The translations under genes and the position numbers were made by a program. The notes beneath the pieces are model-generated. The model worked only from the letters and a program-made list of their open reading frames with translations. It searched no databases and was not told where the DNA came from. Below, piece by piece: positions 49,280-58,745 of a stretch of 64,000 nt of DNA (positions are counted from its first letter, which is position 1; each line of letters opens with the position of its first letter). Source of the DNA: Photorhabdus namnaonensis (GTDB taxonomy: Bacteria; Pseudomonadota; Gammaproteobacteria; Enterobacterales; Enterobacteriaceae); NCBI RefSeq assembly GCF_001684335.1, contig NZ_LOIC01000036.1:1-64000 (forward strand), read 5' to 3'.

Positions 49280-50800
49280 ATGCTATTACCTTGGCTAATT
49301 CTTATGCCCTTCATCGGTGGCCTGTTGAGTTGGCAGGCTGAACGCTTCGGTACCCGTGTACCGCGCTGGATCGCGTTAATCTCGATGGGGTTGACTCTGG
49401 TACTCTCTCTGCAACTGTGGTTGCAGGGGGGCTACACCTTGGCTAATCCACAAGGGATACCTCAATGGCAAGAGGAATTTCTTATGCCGTGGATCCCACG
49501 TTTTGGCATCAGTATTCACCTTGCTCTGGATGGCTTATCGCTGCTGATGGTGGTGTTGACCGCGCTACTGGGGCTGATGGCTATTCTCTGTTCATGGACG
49601 GAAAATCAGCCATATCAGGGCTTTTTCCACTTGAACTTGCTGTGGATCTTGGGTGGTGTGATGGGGGTGTTCCTCGCGATCGACATGTTCCTGTTCTTCT
49701 TCTTCTGGGAAATGATGTTGGTGCCGATGTACTTCCTGATTGCACTATGGGGACACAGAGGCTCAGGCGGTAAGACTCGTATCACCGCGGCGACCAAGTT
49801 TTTCATTTACACTCAGGCAAGTGGCTTGGTGATGTTAATTGCGATTATGGCGCTGGTACTGGTTCACTATAACGGAACAGGCGAGTGGACATTCAGCTAT
49901 CAAGAACTGCTGAATACACCAATGTCACATACCGTTCAATACTTACTGATGCTCGGTTTCTTCATTGCGTTTGCGGTAAAAATGCCGGTTGTGCCTTTAC
50001 ATGGGTGGTTGCCTGATGCGCACAGTCAGGCGCCAACAGCGGGTTCTGTTGACTTAGCCGGCATCTTGCTGAAAACCGCGGGTTATGGTCTGTTGCGTTT
50101 TGCTTTGCCGTTGTTCCCGGAAGCTTCTCATGAGTTCACGCCGATTGCGATGTGGTTCGGCGTGCTTGGGATCTTCTATGGCGCATGGATGGCGTTCAGC
50201 CAGACAGATATCAAACGCTTGATTGCTTATACCAGTATCTCTCATATGGGATTTGTGCTAATCGCGATCTATTCTGGCAGCCAGCTTGCTTACCAAGGGG
50301 CGATTATTCAGATGATTGCTCATGGTTTGTCAGCCGCAGGGATGTTTATTCTCTGTGGGCAACTTTATGAACGCTTACATACCCGTGATATGAATCTCAT
50401 GGGCGGTTTGTGGAAACGTGTGCAGTTCTTGCCTGCGTTATCGCTCTCTTTTGCTGTCGCGACACTGGGAATGCCGGGGACCGGTAACTTCATCGGTGAA
50501 TTTATGATCCTGTTTGGTAGTTTTAGTGAATTTCCGTTAATTATAACGATTTCTGTATTTGGTCTGGTCTTCGCCTCTGTTTATGCCCTGTACATGATGC
50601 AGCGTGCTTACTACGGTGAGGCAAAATCAGACGAACCACTAAGACGGATGGATATGCGAGAAGTATCCATTGTAATGGTGCTGTTGATATTACTGGTGGT
50701 GATGGGTTTCTACCCACAACCTATCCTTGATACTTCAGCGGCAGCGATGGATAACATCCAGACCTGGTATTCAGCTTCAATTTCAACTACAAGGCCGTAA
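49280..50800 (+). CDS. nuoM: NADH-quinone oxidoreductase subunit M
   Basis: 506 residues, the second Mrp-antiporter-like proton pump. MFLFFFFWEMMLVPMYFLIA carries the essential Glu; KMPVVPLHGWLPDAHSQAPT and AGSVDLAGILLKTAGYGLLR are the broken-helix region; TDIKRLIAYTSISHMGFVLI follows. It lies 20 bp after nuoL and 6 bp before nuoN. It is three residues shorter than in E. coli, with a slightly different C-terminus. Confidence 0.97.
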   Translation: MLLPWLILMPFIGGLLSWQAERFGTRVPRWIALISMGLTLVLSLQLWLQGGYTLANPQGIPQWQEEFLMPWIPRFGISIHLALDGLSLLMVVLTALLGLMAILCSWTENQPYQGFFHLNLLWILGGVMGVFLAIDMFLFFFFWEMMLVPMYFLIALWGHRGSGGKTRITAATKFFIYTQASGLVMLIAIMALVLVHYNGTGEWTFSYQELLNTPMSHTVQYLLMLGFFIAFAVKMPVVPLHGWLPDAHSQAPTAGSVDLAGILLKTAGYGLLRFALPLFPEASHEFTPIAMWFGVLGIFYGAWMAFSQTDIKRLIAYTSISHMGFVLIAIYSGSQLAYQGAIIQMIAHGLSAAGMFILCGQLYERLHTRDMNLMGGLWKRVQFLPALSLSFAVATLGMPGTGNFIGEFMILFGSFSEFPLIITISVFGLVFASVYALYMMQRAYYGEAKSDEPLRRMDMREVSIVMVLLILLVVMGFYPQPILDTSAAAMDNIQTWYSASISTTRP

Positions 50801-50806
50801 TTCGCC

Positions 50807-52264
50807 ATGACAATAACTCCTCAACAACTGATCGCGCTGTTACCGCTGTTGATCGTCGGATTGACGGTAGTGGTTGTGATGCTGTCCATTGCGTGGCGAC
50901 GCGATCACTTTATTAACACTACTCTGACCGTGGTAGGTTTGAATCTGGCTTTGCTGTCTCTCTATTTTGTCGGACAGCAAGAAGCGATGGATGTCACCCC
51001 ACTGGTTCATGTGGATCGCTATGCTATGCTCTATATCGGTCTCGTGCTGGTTGCGAGCCTGGCAACGACGACTTTCGCCTATTCTTGGTTAGAAAATTAT
51101 CCAGATAACAAAGAAGAGTTCTATTTGCTGGTGCTAATTGCGACAGTAGGCGGGATTCTTCTGGCTTGTGCAAACCACCTGGCATCATTGTTTATCGGTA
51201 TTGAGTTATTAACTTTGCCGCTGTTTGGTTTGATTGGTTATGCATATCGCCAGAAACGCTCTCTGGAAGCAGCTATCAAGTATATGCTGCTGTCCGCGGC
51301 AGCCTCTTCTTTCATGCTGTTTGGTATAGCGTTGCTATATGCGGAATCAGGAGATCTCTCTTTTGCCGCACTGGGGCATCGTTTGTCTGACAGCTATATC
51401 TATCAACCTTTGATACTGTCAGGCTTGGGCATGCTGGTTGTTGGCCTTGGCTTCAAATTATCACTGGTACCTTTCCATCTCTGGACACCGGATGTTTATC
51501 AGGGAGCGCCGGCTCCGGTCTCTACCTTCCTGGCGACAGCCAGCAAGATAGCGATTTTCGCGGTAGTAGTGCGCTTGTTTGTTGAAGCGCCAATGGCGGA
51601 TAGCGAAGCATTGCGCACGGTGTTAACCGTTATCGCGATTGCTTCTATGTTGTTCGGTAACTTGATGGCGTTGACCCAGACAAATATCAAACGTCTGCTT
51701 GGTTACTCTTCTATTGCTCACCTTGGTTATTTGTTGGTGGCGCTGGTGGCGGTACAGAATCACCAGCTTTCAGAAGAGACGGTCGGTATCTATCTGGCAG
51801 GTTATCTGTTTAGCAGTATCGGCGCATTTGGCGTTGTTAGCCTCATGTCTAGCCCATATAAAGGGCCGGATGCGGATTCCCTCTACTCATATCGTGGCTT
51901 GTTTTGGCATAAACCTATTCTGTCCGCGGTGATGACGGTGATGATGTTGTCGCTGGCGGGGATACCAATGACATTTGGTTTTATTGGTAAATTCTATGTC
52001 ATTGTGTTGGGTGTGAAAGCGGAACTGTGGTGGCTGACGGGGGCTGTGGTGGTAGGTAGTGCTATCGGTTTGTATTACTACCTGCGGGTGATGGTCAGTT
52101 TGTACCTGCCTGCGCCAAAGGCCCTTAACCGCGATACACCAAGGAACTGGGCATCAACTGCCGGCGGGATCGTTGTTCTGGTTTCCGCATTATTGGTATT
52201 AGCGTTAGGTATCTGGCCTCAACCGCTGATTGATGTGATACAGCAAGCGAAAATTATTCTCTAA
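50807..52264 (+). CDS. nuoN: NADH-quinone oxidoreductase subunit N
   Basis: 485 residues, the third Mrp-antiporter-like subunit, next to NuoK and NuoJ. Features are [20 protein letters not shown] (conserved Glu), [60 protein letters not shown] and [16 protein letters not shown]. It is the last gene of the operon and is followed by a terminator at 52304. Confidence 0.97.
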   Translation: MTITPQQLIALLPLLIVGLTVVVVMLSIAWRRDHFINTTLTVVGLNLALLSLYFVGQQEAMDVTPLVHVDRYAMLYIGLVLVASLATTTFAYSWLENYPDNKEEFYLLVLIATVGGILLACANHLASLFIGIELLTLPLFGLIGYAYRQKRSLEAAIKYMLLSAAASSFMLFGIALLYAESGDLSFAALGHRLSDSYIYQPLILSGLGMLVVGLGFKLSLVPFHLWTPDVYQGAPAPVSTFLATASKIAIFAVVVRLFVEAPMADSEALRTVLTVIAIASMLFGNLMALTQTNIKRLLGYSSIAHLGYLLVALVAVQNHQLSEETVGIYLAGYLFSSIGAFGVVSLMSSPYKGPDADSLYSYRGLFWHKPILSAVMTVMMLSLAGIPMTFGFIGKFYVIVLGVKAELWWLTGAVVVGSAIGLYYYLRVMVSLYLPAPKALNRDTPRNWASTAGGIVVLVSALLVLALGIWPQPLIDVIQQAKIIL

Positions 52265-52303
52265 ATAGCCAGTCGGTTGTTACGGACTATTTGGAATATA
52301 AAA

Positions 52304-52335
52304 ACCCGGTAAGATTATTCTTGCCGGGTCAGTTT
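52304..52335 (+). terminator. Terminator of the nuo operon
   Basis: Stem ACCCGGTAAGA (52304-52314) pairs with TCTTGCCGGGT (52319-52329) with one wobble, four-base loop, then CAGTTTTG. It lies 40 bp after nuoN. A very similar hairpin occurs at 53880-53906. Confidence 0.85.
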
Positions 52336-52550
52336 TGAAAAGACTTGGGTTATAAAAATAAAATATTTTATTTATTAAAATAGTCTCGTCATATGATTTT
52401 AGGTTTTCTCTTAAAACCATGTCTATTTAAATGATGTTTAAATAAATCAGTAAATTCATTTAATAATATTTTATGTTCTTATTTGCCTTTTTTACGGGGT
52501 ATAAATGAGATTTCAAAATGGTTATAAATAAGATTCTAAAATAGCGCTAC

Positions 52551-52710
52551 ATCTTATACTACCCATAATTCTATGTATAACAATGGGTTGGAGAAGGTCA
52601 TGTGTAGCAGAATTATGAAACATTATTTATATCTTATGTCACTTATAATTATATGTATAACAATGAGTTGAAAATGGTCATGTGTAGTAAAATTATGAAA
52701 CGTTATTTAT
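52551..52710. repeat. Two 80-bp tandem repeats
   Basis: Copy 1 (52551-52630) and copy 2 (52631-52710) abut exactly and differ at roughly a dozen positions. Shared blocks are ATGTATAACAATG, GGTCATGTGTAG and AATTATGAAAC plus GTTATTTAT or ATTATTTAT. The function is unknown; there is no open frame across both copies. Confidence 0.85.
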
Positions 52711-52851
52711 AATCATTGGTAAAGTTAATTATTTTCTCATTTTTCACTGATGGTTTTATGGTGAGCAGGTTTTAAATAGCTATTAAAAACTATTTTTTTT
52801 AGAGCCTGTAATTTAAATTTACCCATTTTCATTAAATCGACACTCTGATTT

Positions 52852-52893
52852 TCTCGTTTCTCGTTTCTCGTTTCTCGTTTCTCGTTTCTCGTT
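52852..52893. repeat. Heptanucleotide microsatellite, six copies of TCTCGTT
   Basis: Six uninterrupted perfect copies, followed by a T/C-rich tract. Strand-slippage repeats of this kind vary in copy number. It lies about 220 bp beyond the 3' end of the convergent 176-aa gene and is not inside a gene. Confidence 0.95.
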
Positions 52894-53112
52894 TTTCCTT
52901 TTTCTTTTTTTCTTGTATTTAATTTTTAGGCTTAAAATCAAAGAGGGTAAGAAATATATTAATGGTATTAAAATTAAAGTCCATTTCTTTAATTATCGCA
53001 TCCAATCTGACTTCTTCAAGAATATATTCAGGATAACATCTTTCACAGTAAACAACGTATTTAGCAATGCGCCTTTGGCACATATCCAAAGGCGCATCCT
53101 TAACAGTTCGTG

Positions 53113-53643
53113 TTAGTTGTAGTTTACCCAGCAGTCATAGGATGAAATGTACGGCGGCTGATACAACCCGCCCGTGATATTTCCGACTTTCATTTGCAGG
53201 GTAATCCTACAGTCTGCTGGAACATTAGCTCCTGCGGCATTGATTGTGGCTGAGTCGCTGGCTACATCCGGAAATGCTTCCCATGCAGCAGAATTATCCG
53301 GGGTGGTGATGAAAAGACGCAGCGTGATTTGATTTTGCCAGCCAGCCCAATTGATTCGGTCATAAGTACACTGAATGGTGTTCACAATTCCTGAAGGCGT
53401 CGGTCCGTTCAAGGGAGCTAAGGTTGTACCAGAAATATACTTTCCGCCTTGAGTTGGTTTAGGGCCTAAACCAGAGCGATACCAACGTGGTCCGGTTTGT
53501 TGCGTGAGACTGTCCTCGGCTTCAATTTGCTGTTGTAGCAACTCCAGCAGAGATGGGTCTTCTTTGGTTAGGTCTACTTGGGTCAACGAAACAGTTTGTT
53601 CCTCTTTCAACAACATATTAGAGGACAGAATTAGCTTGCTCAT
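53113..53643 (-). CDS. Unrecognised 176-aa protein downstream of paxB
   Basis: I do not recognise the family. The first ~48 residues are polar and acidic (LKEEQTVSLTQVDLTKEDPS, then LLELLQQQIEAEDSLTQQ), unlike a signal peptide and more like a propeptide or docking tail. From about residue 50 the sequence becomes aromatic and beta-rich (GPRWYRSGLGPKPTQGGKYI, CTYDRINWAGWQNQITLRLF, ADCRITLQMKVGNITGGLYQ, SSYDCWVNYN) with three cysteines, suggestive of a small beta-sandwich or lectin-like domain. AGGAG sits seven bases before the ATG. It is transcribed in the same direction as paxAB but is separated from paxB by 318 bp with a hairpin. A role as an accessory secreted or toxin-associated protein is only a guess from position. 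Confidence 0.75.
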   Translation of the reverse strand: MSKLILSSNMLLKEEQTVSLTQVDLTKEDPSLLELLQQQIEAEDSLTQQTGPRWYRSGLGPKPTQGGKYISGTTLAPLNGPTPSGIVNTIQCTYDRINWAGWQNQITLRLFITTPDNSAAWEAFPDVASDSATINAAGANVPADCRITLQMKVGNITGGLYQPPYISSYDCWVNYN

Positions 53644-53961
53644 TTACATTCTCCTAATTTATATCGAAAAAATGGTGACGAGCATTAAAACATCACTCGA
53701 TCATGCAATACAATCGATCATGCGACACAATCGATAATGCAGGACTGATGCTTATTAGAAGGGTAGATTTGTGAAAGTCTTTCAGTTTTCGCGTAATGAT
53801 ATTATGCTCCCAATCTAGCAGACGTGCGGCCTTGCTTATGTCTTTGGGAATGTTTTTAAATGGGTTGGTCAATAACCTGACCCGGTAAGGTTTATTCCTA
53901 CCGGGTTGTTTTTATCTCCTATTTTTTATCTCCTATATAGGAGAATGAGTCTTCTTAGCAC
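53644..53961. other. Spacer between paxB and the 176-aa gene
   Basis: 318 bp. It contains the presumed promoter of the 176-aa gene (minus), a short direct repeat of CAATCGAT-like sequence at 53700-53735, and a hairpin at 53880-53906 that may end the pax transcript. Confidence 0.55.
53880..53906. terminator. Hairpin after paxB, similar to the nuo terminator
   Basis: ACCCGGTAAGG (53880-53890) pairs with CCTACCGGGT (53897-53906) with one bulged A and a six-base loop. T-rich DNA follows on the plus strand (TGTTTTTATC). On the minus strand, the direction of paxB, only GGTTATTG follows, so it may act mainly as a structure or in both directions. Confidence 0.55.
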
Positions 53962-55023
53962 TTAACTCAGTAGCATTGAGTGATATTGCAATGCTAAATC
54001 ATCAAGGAAATCCAACTGTTTGTGTATGATCTTGGTTAGATCTTGTTGGTCGATTTTACCATCTATGGTGTTCTGTAATTGTTTGGCAAATATATTCCAT
54101 GCTTGTTCTAATTTAGCTGCTTGAAGTAGTAATGTGGTTCTCTCCTTGTCGATTTGGTGCACATCCTCTATACCGGCAATCCGTTGTTCTACTCCTTTTA
54201 ATTGGATTTTCAGGTCGTCGCAATCTTTGTTTATCTGGCTGATTCGTTCATCCAATCTGGCTCTGGCATCAGCCAATTCTATATATTTCAATCCCTTGGA
54301 AATATTGCCCAGAATCTTCTTAGCAATTTCAACGCCCTGCTTAATTGCCTGTTTGATCAGTTCTTTTTTAGGATTGGCTAAATCTAGTTTATCCAGATCG
54401 CTGATATTGGGAATATAGTCTTTGAACATGTCAGCCAAATTGTATTGACGGATAACGTCTTGGCTTTCGATGATTTTGTTGCGATCTACAACCAATTTAG
54501 CTTTATTCTGCTCTTGCTGAGCAATATCAGCCTGAATCTCTGCTTTTCGTTCTTGTTCCTCTTTCAGGCTACTTTCCAGGCGTTCTAAGATCACGACATT
54601 GCTTACATCGGCAATCCTACTTGCCATTAGGTTCGCTTCTTTGCGTAAGCTGCGAATAACACCTTTGACATCTTTCTTCAGATTGCGGATATGTTCTGAA
54701 CGTGCTTCCAAAAGAGTATTTCGAGACTCATCATCTAATTCGGGATCTTCCAGCTCTGTATCGATTTCAATGAGGGTCAGAAAGTAGTCTTGAGGGGGTA
54801 GTTGTCTCAGGACAGTTTGCAATTGAGGCACAGAGGCACGTGCTGCTTCGTCGAGGGCACGGCTGTATAAGCTTATCCGCAGTGTTTTTTCCTGAATGAT
54901 TTCGATACCTGACTTTTGCTGATGTGACAGACGCCAGATATTTTTCACTGCTTGACTCAAGGTTGTTACATTAATTTCTGGATAAACAACAGCCTGCTGT
55001 GGAAAAGTGATGATCTCACTCAT
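53962..55023 (-). CDS. paxB: Pore-forming binary toxin component B (XaxB/PaxB/YaxB family)
   Basis: 353 residues, almost wholly helical with long coiled coils (LESSLKEEQERKAEIQADIA, DARARLDERISQINKDCDDL). The opening EIITFPQQAVVYPEINVTTL and the overall plan fit the B component of alpha-xenorhabdolysin toxins, called PaxB in Photorhabdus. In this family A and B form heterodimers that assemble into a large pore in insect or mammalian cell membranes. The alpha-helical pore-forming fold resembles ClyA. GGAG lies seven bases before the ATG. It starts 47 bp after paxA, so the two are one operon. No classical signal peptide is present, typical for this family. Confidence 0.88.
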   Translation of the reverse strand: MSEIITFPQQAVVYPEINVTTLSQAVKNIWRLSHQQKSGIEIIQEKTLRISLYSRALDEAARASVPQLQTVLRQLPPQDYFLTLIEIDTELEDPELDDESRNTLLEARSEHIRNLKKDVKGVIRSLRKEANLMASRIADVSNVVILERLESSLKEEQERKAEIQADIAQQEQNKAKLVVDRNKIIESQDVIRQYNLADMFKDYIPNISDLDKLDLANPKKELIKQAIKQGVEIAKKILGNISKGLKYIELADARARLDERISQINKDCDDLKIQLKGVEQRIAGIEDVHQIDKERTTLLLQAAKLEQAWNIFAKQLQNTIDGKIDQQDLTKIIHKQLDFLDDLALQYHSMLLS

Positions 55024-55070
55024 GCTAATACTCCTTTTTTCTATTTCCTATTTCATACGAGAGGGAACAA

Positions 55071-56285
55071 TTAGTTGTAGCGATTTTTGTATTCTTTCAG
55101 CGCTTCATCGAAAACTCTGACTAATTGTTTAGCGGAGCCTTCTACCTCTTTCCAAGGGCTTATCACTTGTTGGAATTTAGTAATAAAAGAGGTCAATTTT
55201 AGTGCGTCGTTAATCTGAGAGAATTTATCCCTGGAGGCATTGATTTGAGTTAACATCGATTGCCACATGTAATCCAAATGGTTCAATGCCACTTCCGCAT
55301 CCAGCAAACGGGTATCAATGTCACTAAAATCAAGAGATAAGGTGGTAATGGATTTTTGTAGGGCGCGCTTACCCTTAATGTCATCTTCTAAACTGCGTAC
55401 TTCCGCAATCAGTTCATTTTTTAGTTTACGTACTTCTTCTGCCTTAGAACCAAAGATGCCGCCAGTAATTGCGAGACCTATAATCCCTCCGGCAATACCA
55501 GAAAAAGCCAGGCCAACGAATTTGTTGTAATCTTGCTTGAGTTGGTCGATTTCCGCTTTCTTTTCGATAATTCTTTCGTCCAAATCTCCAATACTGACTG
55601 ACATTTTATTGTCTTTCATCAGCTTTCTTTTACTTTCAACTTGTGGTTGCAAGCCCATAGCAATACTGCCATTTGACAGCCTGCCGCCGATCAGTTTTAG
55701 TTTGAAATCGGATACTTCGTTTTTGACTTTTTCAGTTTTTTGCCGTTGTTTCTCAATATCGCTCTTCATGGTGTCGAGGATTTCTACCAGAGCATACGAT
55801 ACTTCTCTATCTTCGTAGGTATAAGTGATCTCGGAAAGTTGTCTTCTTGAGATATCTCCCAATCTTCTCTTGATGCGTTCAATAATTGGCATCTCATTGA
55901 TGATACTGAGTATATTCTCTCCAGTTTCGGTAATTTGTTGACCAATAACTTCCAGATCAATGCTTTGTTGTAGAACATCTTCTTCTACTTCACTCCAACT
56001 AAGAGAATGGATGCGGATTTCTTCAAACAAGGCATAAATATCCTCTGGTTCCAGTCCAGCGATATTGACTCTTTGGTAGCCGAGATAGCTCTTCACTTCC
56101 TCAAGATTAAAAGGTAGTGACAGACCTTTCTTGACATACAGTTTGATATTAATCAGGTCTTCTTTGGTAAATATTCCTCCGGGGCGTGCAACACCTTCTC
56201 GTTTACCAGTCAGTAATTGCAAGGTGGCCGAGGGAATATCTGTTTCGTTCAGTGTTTTTTCCGCTGGAAGTTGAGCTAATAACAT
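55071..56285 (-). CDS. paxA: Pore-forming binary toxin component A (XaxA/PaxA/YaxA family)
   Basis: 404 residues from ATG 56285, chosen because GGAG lies six bases upstream; an ATG at 56297 (MEKYMLL) and a longer frame to 56345 are less likely. It is helical, with PGGIFTKEDLINIKLYVKKG near the N-terminus, a coiled-coil body (DMTKxE-like segments such as TMKSDIEKQRQKTEKVKNEV), and one hydrophobic hairpin, FVGLAFSGIAGGIIGLAITG (about 285-305), the membrane-interacting segment in this fold. The C-terminal helices end in SAKQLVRVFDEALKEYKNRY. Together with paxB it should form a cytolytic pore. The operon lies between nuo and men, with AT-rich flanks, so it looks like an inserted virulence island. 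Confidence 0.88.
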   Translation of the reverse strand: MLLAQLPAEKTLNETDIPSATLQLLTGKREGVARPGGIFTKEDLINIKLYVKKGLSLPFNLEEVKSYLGYQRVNIAGLEPEDIYALFEEIRIHSLSWSEVEEDVLQQSIDLEVIGQQITETGENILSIINEMPIIERIKRRLGDISRRQLSEITYTYEDREVSYALVEILDTMKSDIEKQRQKTEKVKNEVSDFKLKLIGGRLSNGSIAMGLQPQVESKRKLMKDNKMSVSIGDLDERIIEKKAEIDQLKQDYNKFVGLAFSGIAGGIIGLAITGGIFGSKAEEVRKLKNELIAEVRSLEDDIKGKRALQKSITTLSLDFSDIDTRLLDAEVALNHLDYMWQSMLTQINASRDKFSQINDALKLTSFITKFQQVISPWKEVEGSAKQLVRVFDEALKEYKNRYN

Positions 56286-57264
56286 ATATTTCTCCATTAG
56301 TGGTTCTTGCTTTATTAAAAAATTATTAAATACATCAAGGCACAACCGAACGTCATAATACTTATGTTGTTAAGTTAATGTTGTATTTTTTATTGAATAA
56401 TCTGAATTAAAAATACATATATTTTCGTGATTGATTGTTGAAAAAATAGTTTTATTTATGAGTTTTGTTAAATAATTTTTTGTCGTTTTCATTAATCTTA
56501 AATGAAATTTTTTATGATTTTTGTATATGTAATGTATGGAATTAAATAATATGAATTTTTATTATTTTAGTCATTAAATGTGAAAACAATCTTTTGTTTT
56601 TCTTGTTTATATGATTTTAAATTTCATTTTTTAATTGATGTTAATGTAAAAAACATAAAAAATTTTAATGTTGTTTTGTGAAAGTCATTTTAAAACAATT
56701 GGTTGTGTTAGTTTGTAATGTGGGGTTATGTGATTTTTACCTTATTAATTTAAAAAGTGGGTAATATAGTCTTTTTATAAAGAATTAGTTAAATGTTTTT
56801 TGATCTGTCATTTATGGCATGTTTAAAAAAGATGGGATCGTAACCTATTTTTCTGATGTTATTGAATAAAGTCTTTTGTTATTTTTAGATCTATATTTCA
56901 ATTAAATTGTTAATTATTCACACAATAGGTTAGAATTAACAAATAAGGTGGATATTTTTATAATTCTATTTGGCTATTGTGAAAATAATATATGTTTTTT
57001 TATAGCGCGATTTTTTTAGAAAAATAGATATTTATTTCTTGGTTTATAATAACGGTATTTATTTAGTAAATTTTCCGTAGTAAGTAAAAGAGTCGTTTTT
57101 TATAAATTGCATCGAAAGAATTGATCATACTAATGAACTTAATATTCCTTATCTAAAGGACAAAACGTCTGATGTAGCTTGTTTCAGTATTGGGATAATG
57201 GCATATCGCTAACGGAATCGAACAAGCATAACTGCATAAATAATCAGGGCTTTAATTATTATTA
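56286..57264. other. AT-rich divergent region paxA / menF
   Basis: About 980 bp, extremely AT-rich, with no gene. It presumably holds the paxA promoter (minus) and the menF promoter (plus, near the right end). The composition fits H-NS silencing of the toxin operon. No defined site could be placed. Confidence 0.55.
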
Positions 57265-58632
57265 ATGCCCCGTATAATCCTACTTTTTATCACGTCTTTT
57301 GAGGCAGAAGTGGTGAATCAAATTGCTAATGTTGTCGCTAATGTATGCAAGACACTGAATAATAAACAAGTTAGCGAAGTTGGTATCCAACAGATTTCAT
57401 TTCCTCTGCCAGCCGGTTGCAACACTTACTGGCTGGAATGGCTGGCGGCTCAGTCTCATTATCCGCAGTTCTACTGGCATCACAGAGAGGGCCATGAAGA
57501 GGTCGTTGCTTGTGGGCAAATCCATCTTTTCAGTGATATTGTTTCAGCCGAAAATTTTTTGCACAGAAACAGTCAATTTCCACAGATACGGATCTGGGGG
57601 CTGAATGCCTGGGATCGGATTCGACCAGCTCGTATTACGCAATCTAAAGCAGGGGAAGCCGGTTATCTGTTTCTGCCCCGCATCGAATTACGCCGTTACC
57701 GTGACGAAAGCTGGTTGTATTTAAATATAGCTGGCCGACAGGATATGAGAAATGCACAGGAATTCCTGCAACAGTTAGTTCCGCATCGGGAATTCTCCGC
57801 GTTACAGGCAGTGGTAGTGAATGCGGAGAATATGCCGGAGCGCGCCCAGTGGTGTGACTTGATTGAGCAGGCTTTGGAGACTATCACCCATCGTAAGATG
57901 GAAAAGGTCGTGATGGCGCGTAAGACGCAACTAGTATTGAGTGAATCTTTAGCGGCTGCCCAATTTATGGCAGCGAGTCGCCAGATAAATCACCGCTGTT
58001 ATCATTTTATGCTGGCGTTTAATCAGCATGAGGCATTTTTGGCGTCTTCACCAGAACGGCTTTACTTCCGTAAGCAAACTCAGCTTTATACAGAAGCGCT
58101 GGCGGGTACGGTGGCTAATTCTGATGATGTTCAACAAGCCAAAAAATTGGGACAATGGTTGCTGGAGGATAAAAAAAATCAGCATGAAAATTTACTTGTT
58201 GTTGATGATATTTGCCAGCGTCTTCAAGGTGCCGTAGTTTCTGTCGATGTGGCTCCGCCAGATGTGATTCGTTTACGAAAAGTCCAGCATTTACGCCGCC
58301 GGATTCAGGGAAAGTTAAAGAGTGCTCGTGATAGTGATTGCTTGCATCGTTTACAACCAACGGCGGCTGTTGCTGGATTACCTCGTGAAGCGGCTCGTGA
58401 TTTTATTCGTAATAGCGAACCATTTAGTCGTGATTGGTATGCGGGTTCCGCAGGATATCTCTCCTGTGAACAGAGTGAGTTTGCGGTTTCTCTACGTTGC
58501 GCACAAATTAACAACAATTTATTTTCTCTATATGCCGGTGCTGGGATTGTGATCGGTTCTGATCCACAACAGGAGTGGATAGAGATAGAGAATAAAGCTG
58601 CCGGGTTGCGCACTTTACTGAAAGGTGAATAG
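57265..58632 (+). CDS. menF: Isochorismate synthase MenF
   Basis: 455 residues, chorismate-binding enzyme family. It converts chorismate to isochorismate for menaquinone. The catalytic domain shows KMEKVVMARKTQLVLSESLA (general-base Lys), FLASSPERLYFRKQTQLYTE, ALAGTVANSDD, QHENLLVVDDICQRL, HRLQPTAAVAGLPREAARDF and EWIEIENKAAGLRTLL. The N-terminal 20 residues (MPRIILLFITSFEAEVVNQI) are longer than in E. coli (431 aa), and ATG 57265 has no strong ribosome site, so translation may start further inside. It is first in the menFDHBCE operon. EntC-type siderophore synthases are related, but context supports MenF. Confidence 0.93.
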   Translation: MPRIILLFITSFEAEVVNQIANVVANVCKTLNNKQVSEVGIQQISFPLPAGCNTYWLEWLAAQSHYPQFYWHHREGHEEVVACGQIHLFSDIVSAENFLHRNSQFPQIRIWGLNAWDRIRPARITQSKAGEAGYLFLPRIELRRYRDESWLYLNIAGRQDMRNAQEFLQQLVPHREFSALQAVVVNAENMPERAQWCDLIEQALETITHRKMEKVVMARKTQLVLSESLAAAQFMAASRQINHRCYHFMLAFNQHEAFLASSPERLYFRKQTQLYTEALAGTVANSDDVQQAKKLGQWLLEDKKNQHENLLVVDDICQRLQGAVVSVDVAPPDVIRLRKVQHLRRRIQGKLKSARDSDCLHRLQPTAAVAGLPREAARDFIRNSEPFSRDWYAGSAGYLSCEQSEFAVSLRCAQINNNLFSLYAGAGIVIGSDPQQEWIEIENKAAGLRTLLKGE

Positions 58633-58745
58633 TTGAATGAAAATAATCTCCGATTAAGTGGCAATTCATTGAACTAGGATAAAGAAATAATTAATTGCGC
58701 CGTTAGGCTAATAGTCAGCTTTTATAGAAATTTTTTGAGTAAACT

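Larger units (their letters stand above)
52336..53112. other. Repeat-rich intergenic region between nuoN and the 176-aa gene
   Basis: About 780 bp of AT-rich DNA without a credible gene. It contains an 80-bp tandem duplication (52551-52710) and a six-copy heptamer microsatellite (52852-52893). A 67-codon plus-strand frame at 52913-53116 overlaps the end of the convergent gene and looks random. Confidence 0.6.

Noticed and set aside
52913-53116. 67-aa plus-strand frame after the heptamer repeat
   Set aside because: It overlaps the end of the convergent 176-aa gene and is low-complexity AT-rich sequence.
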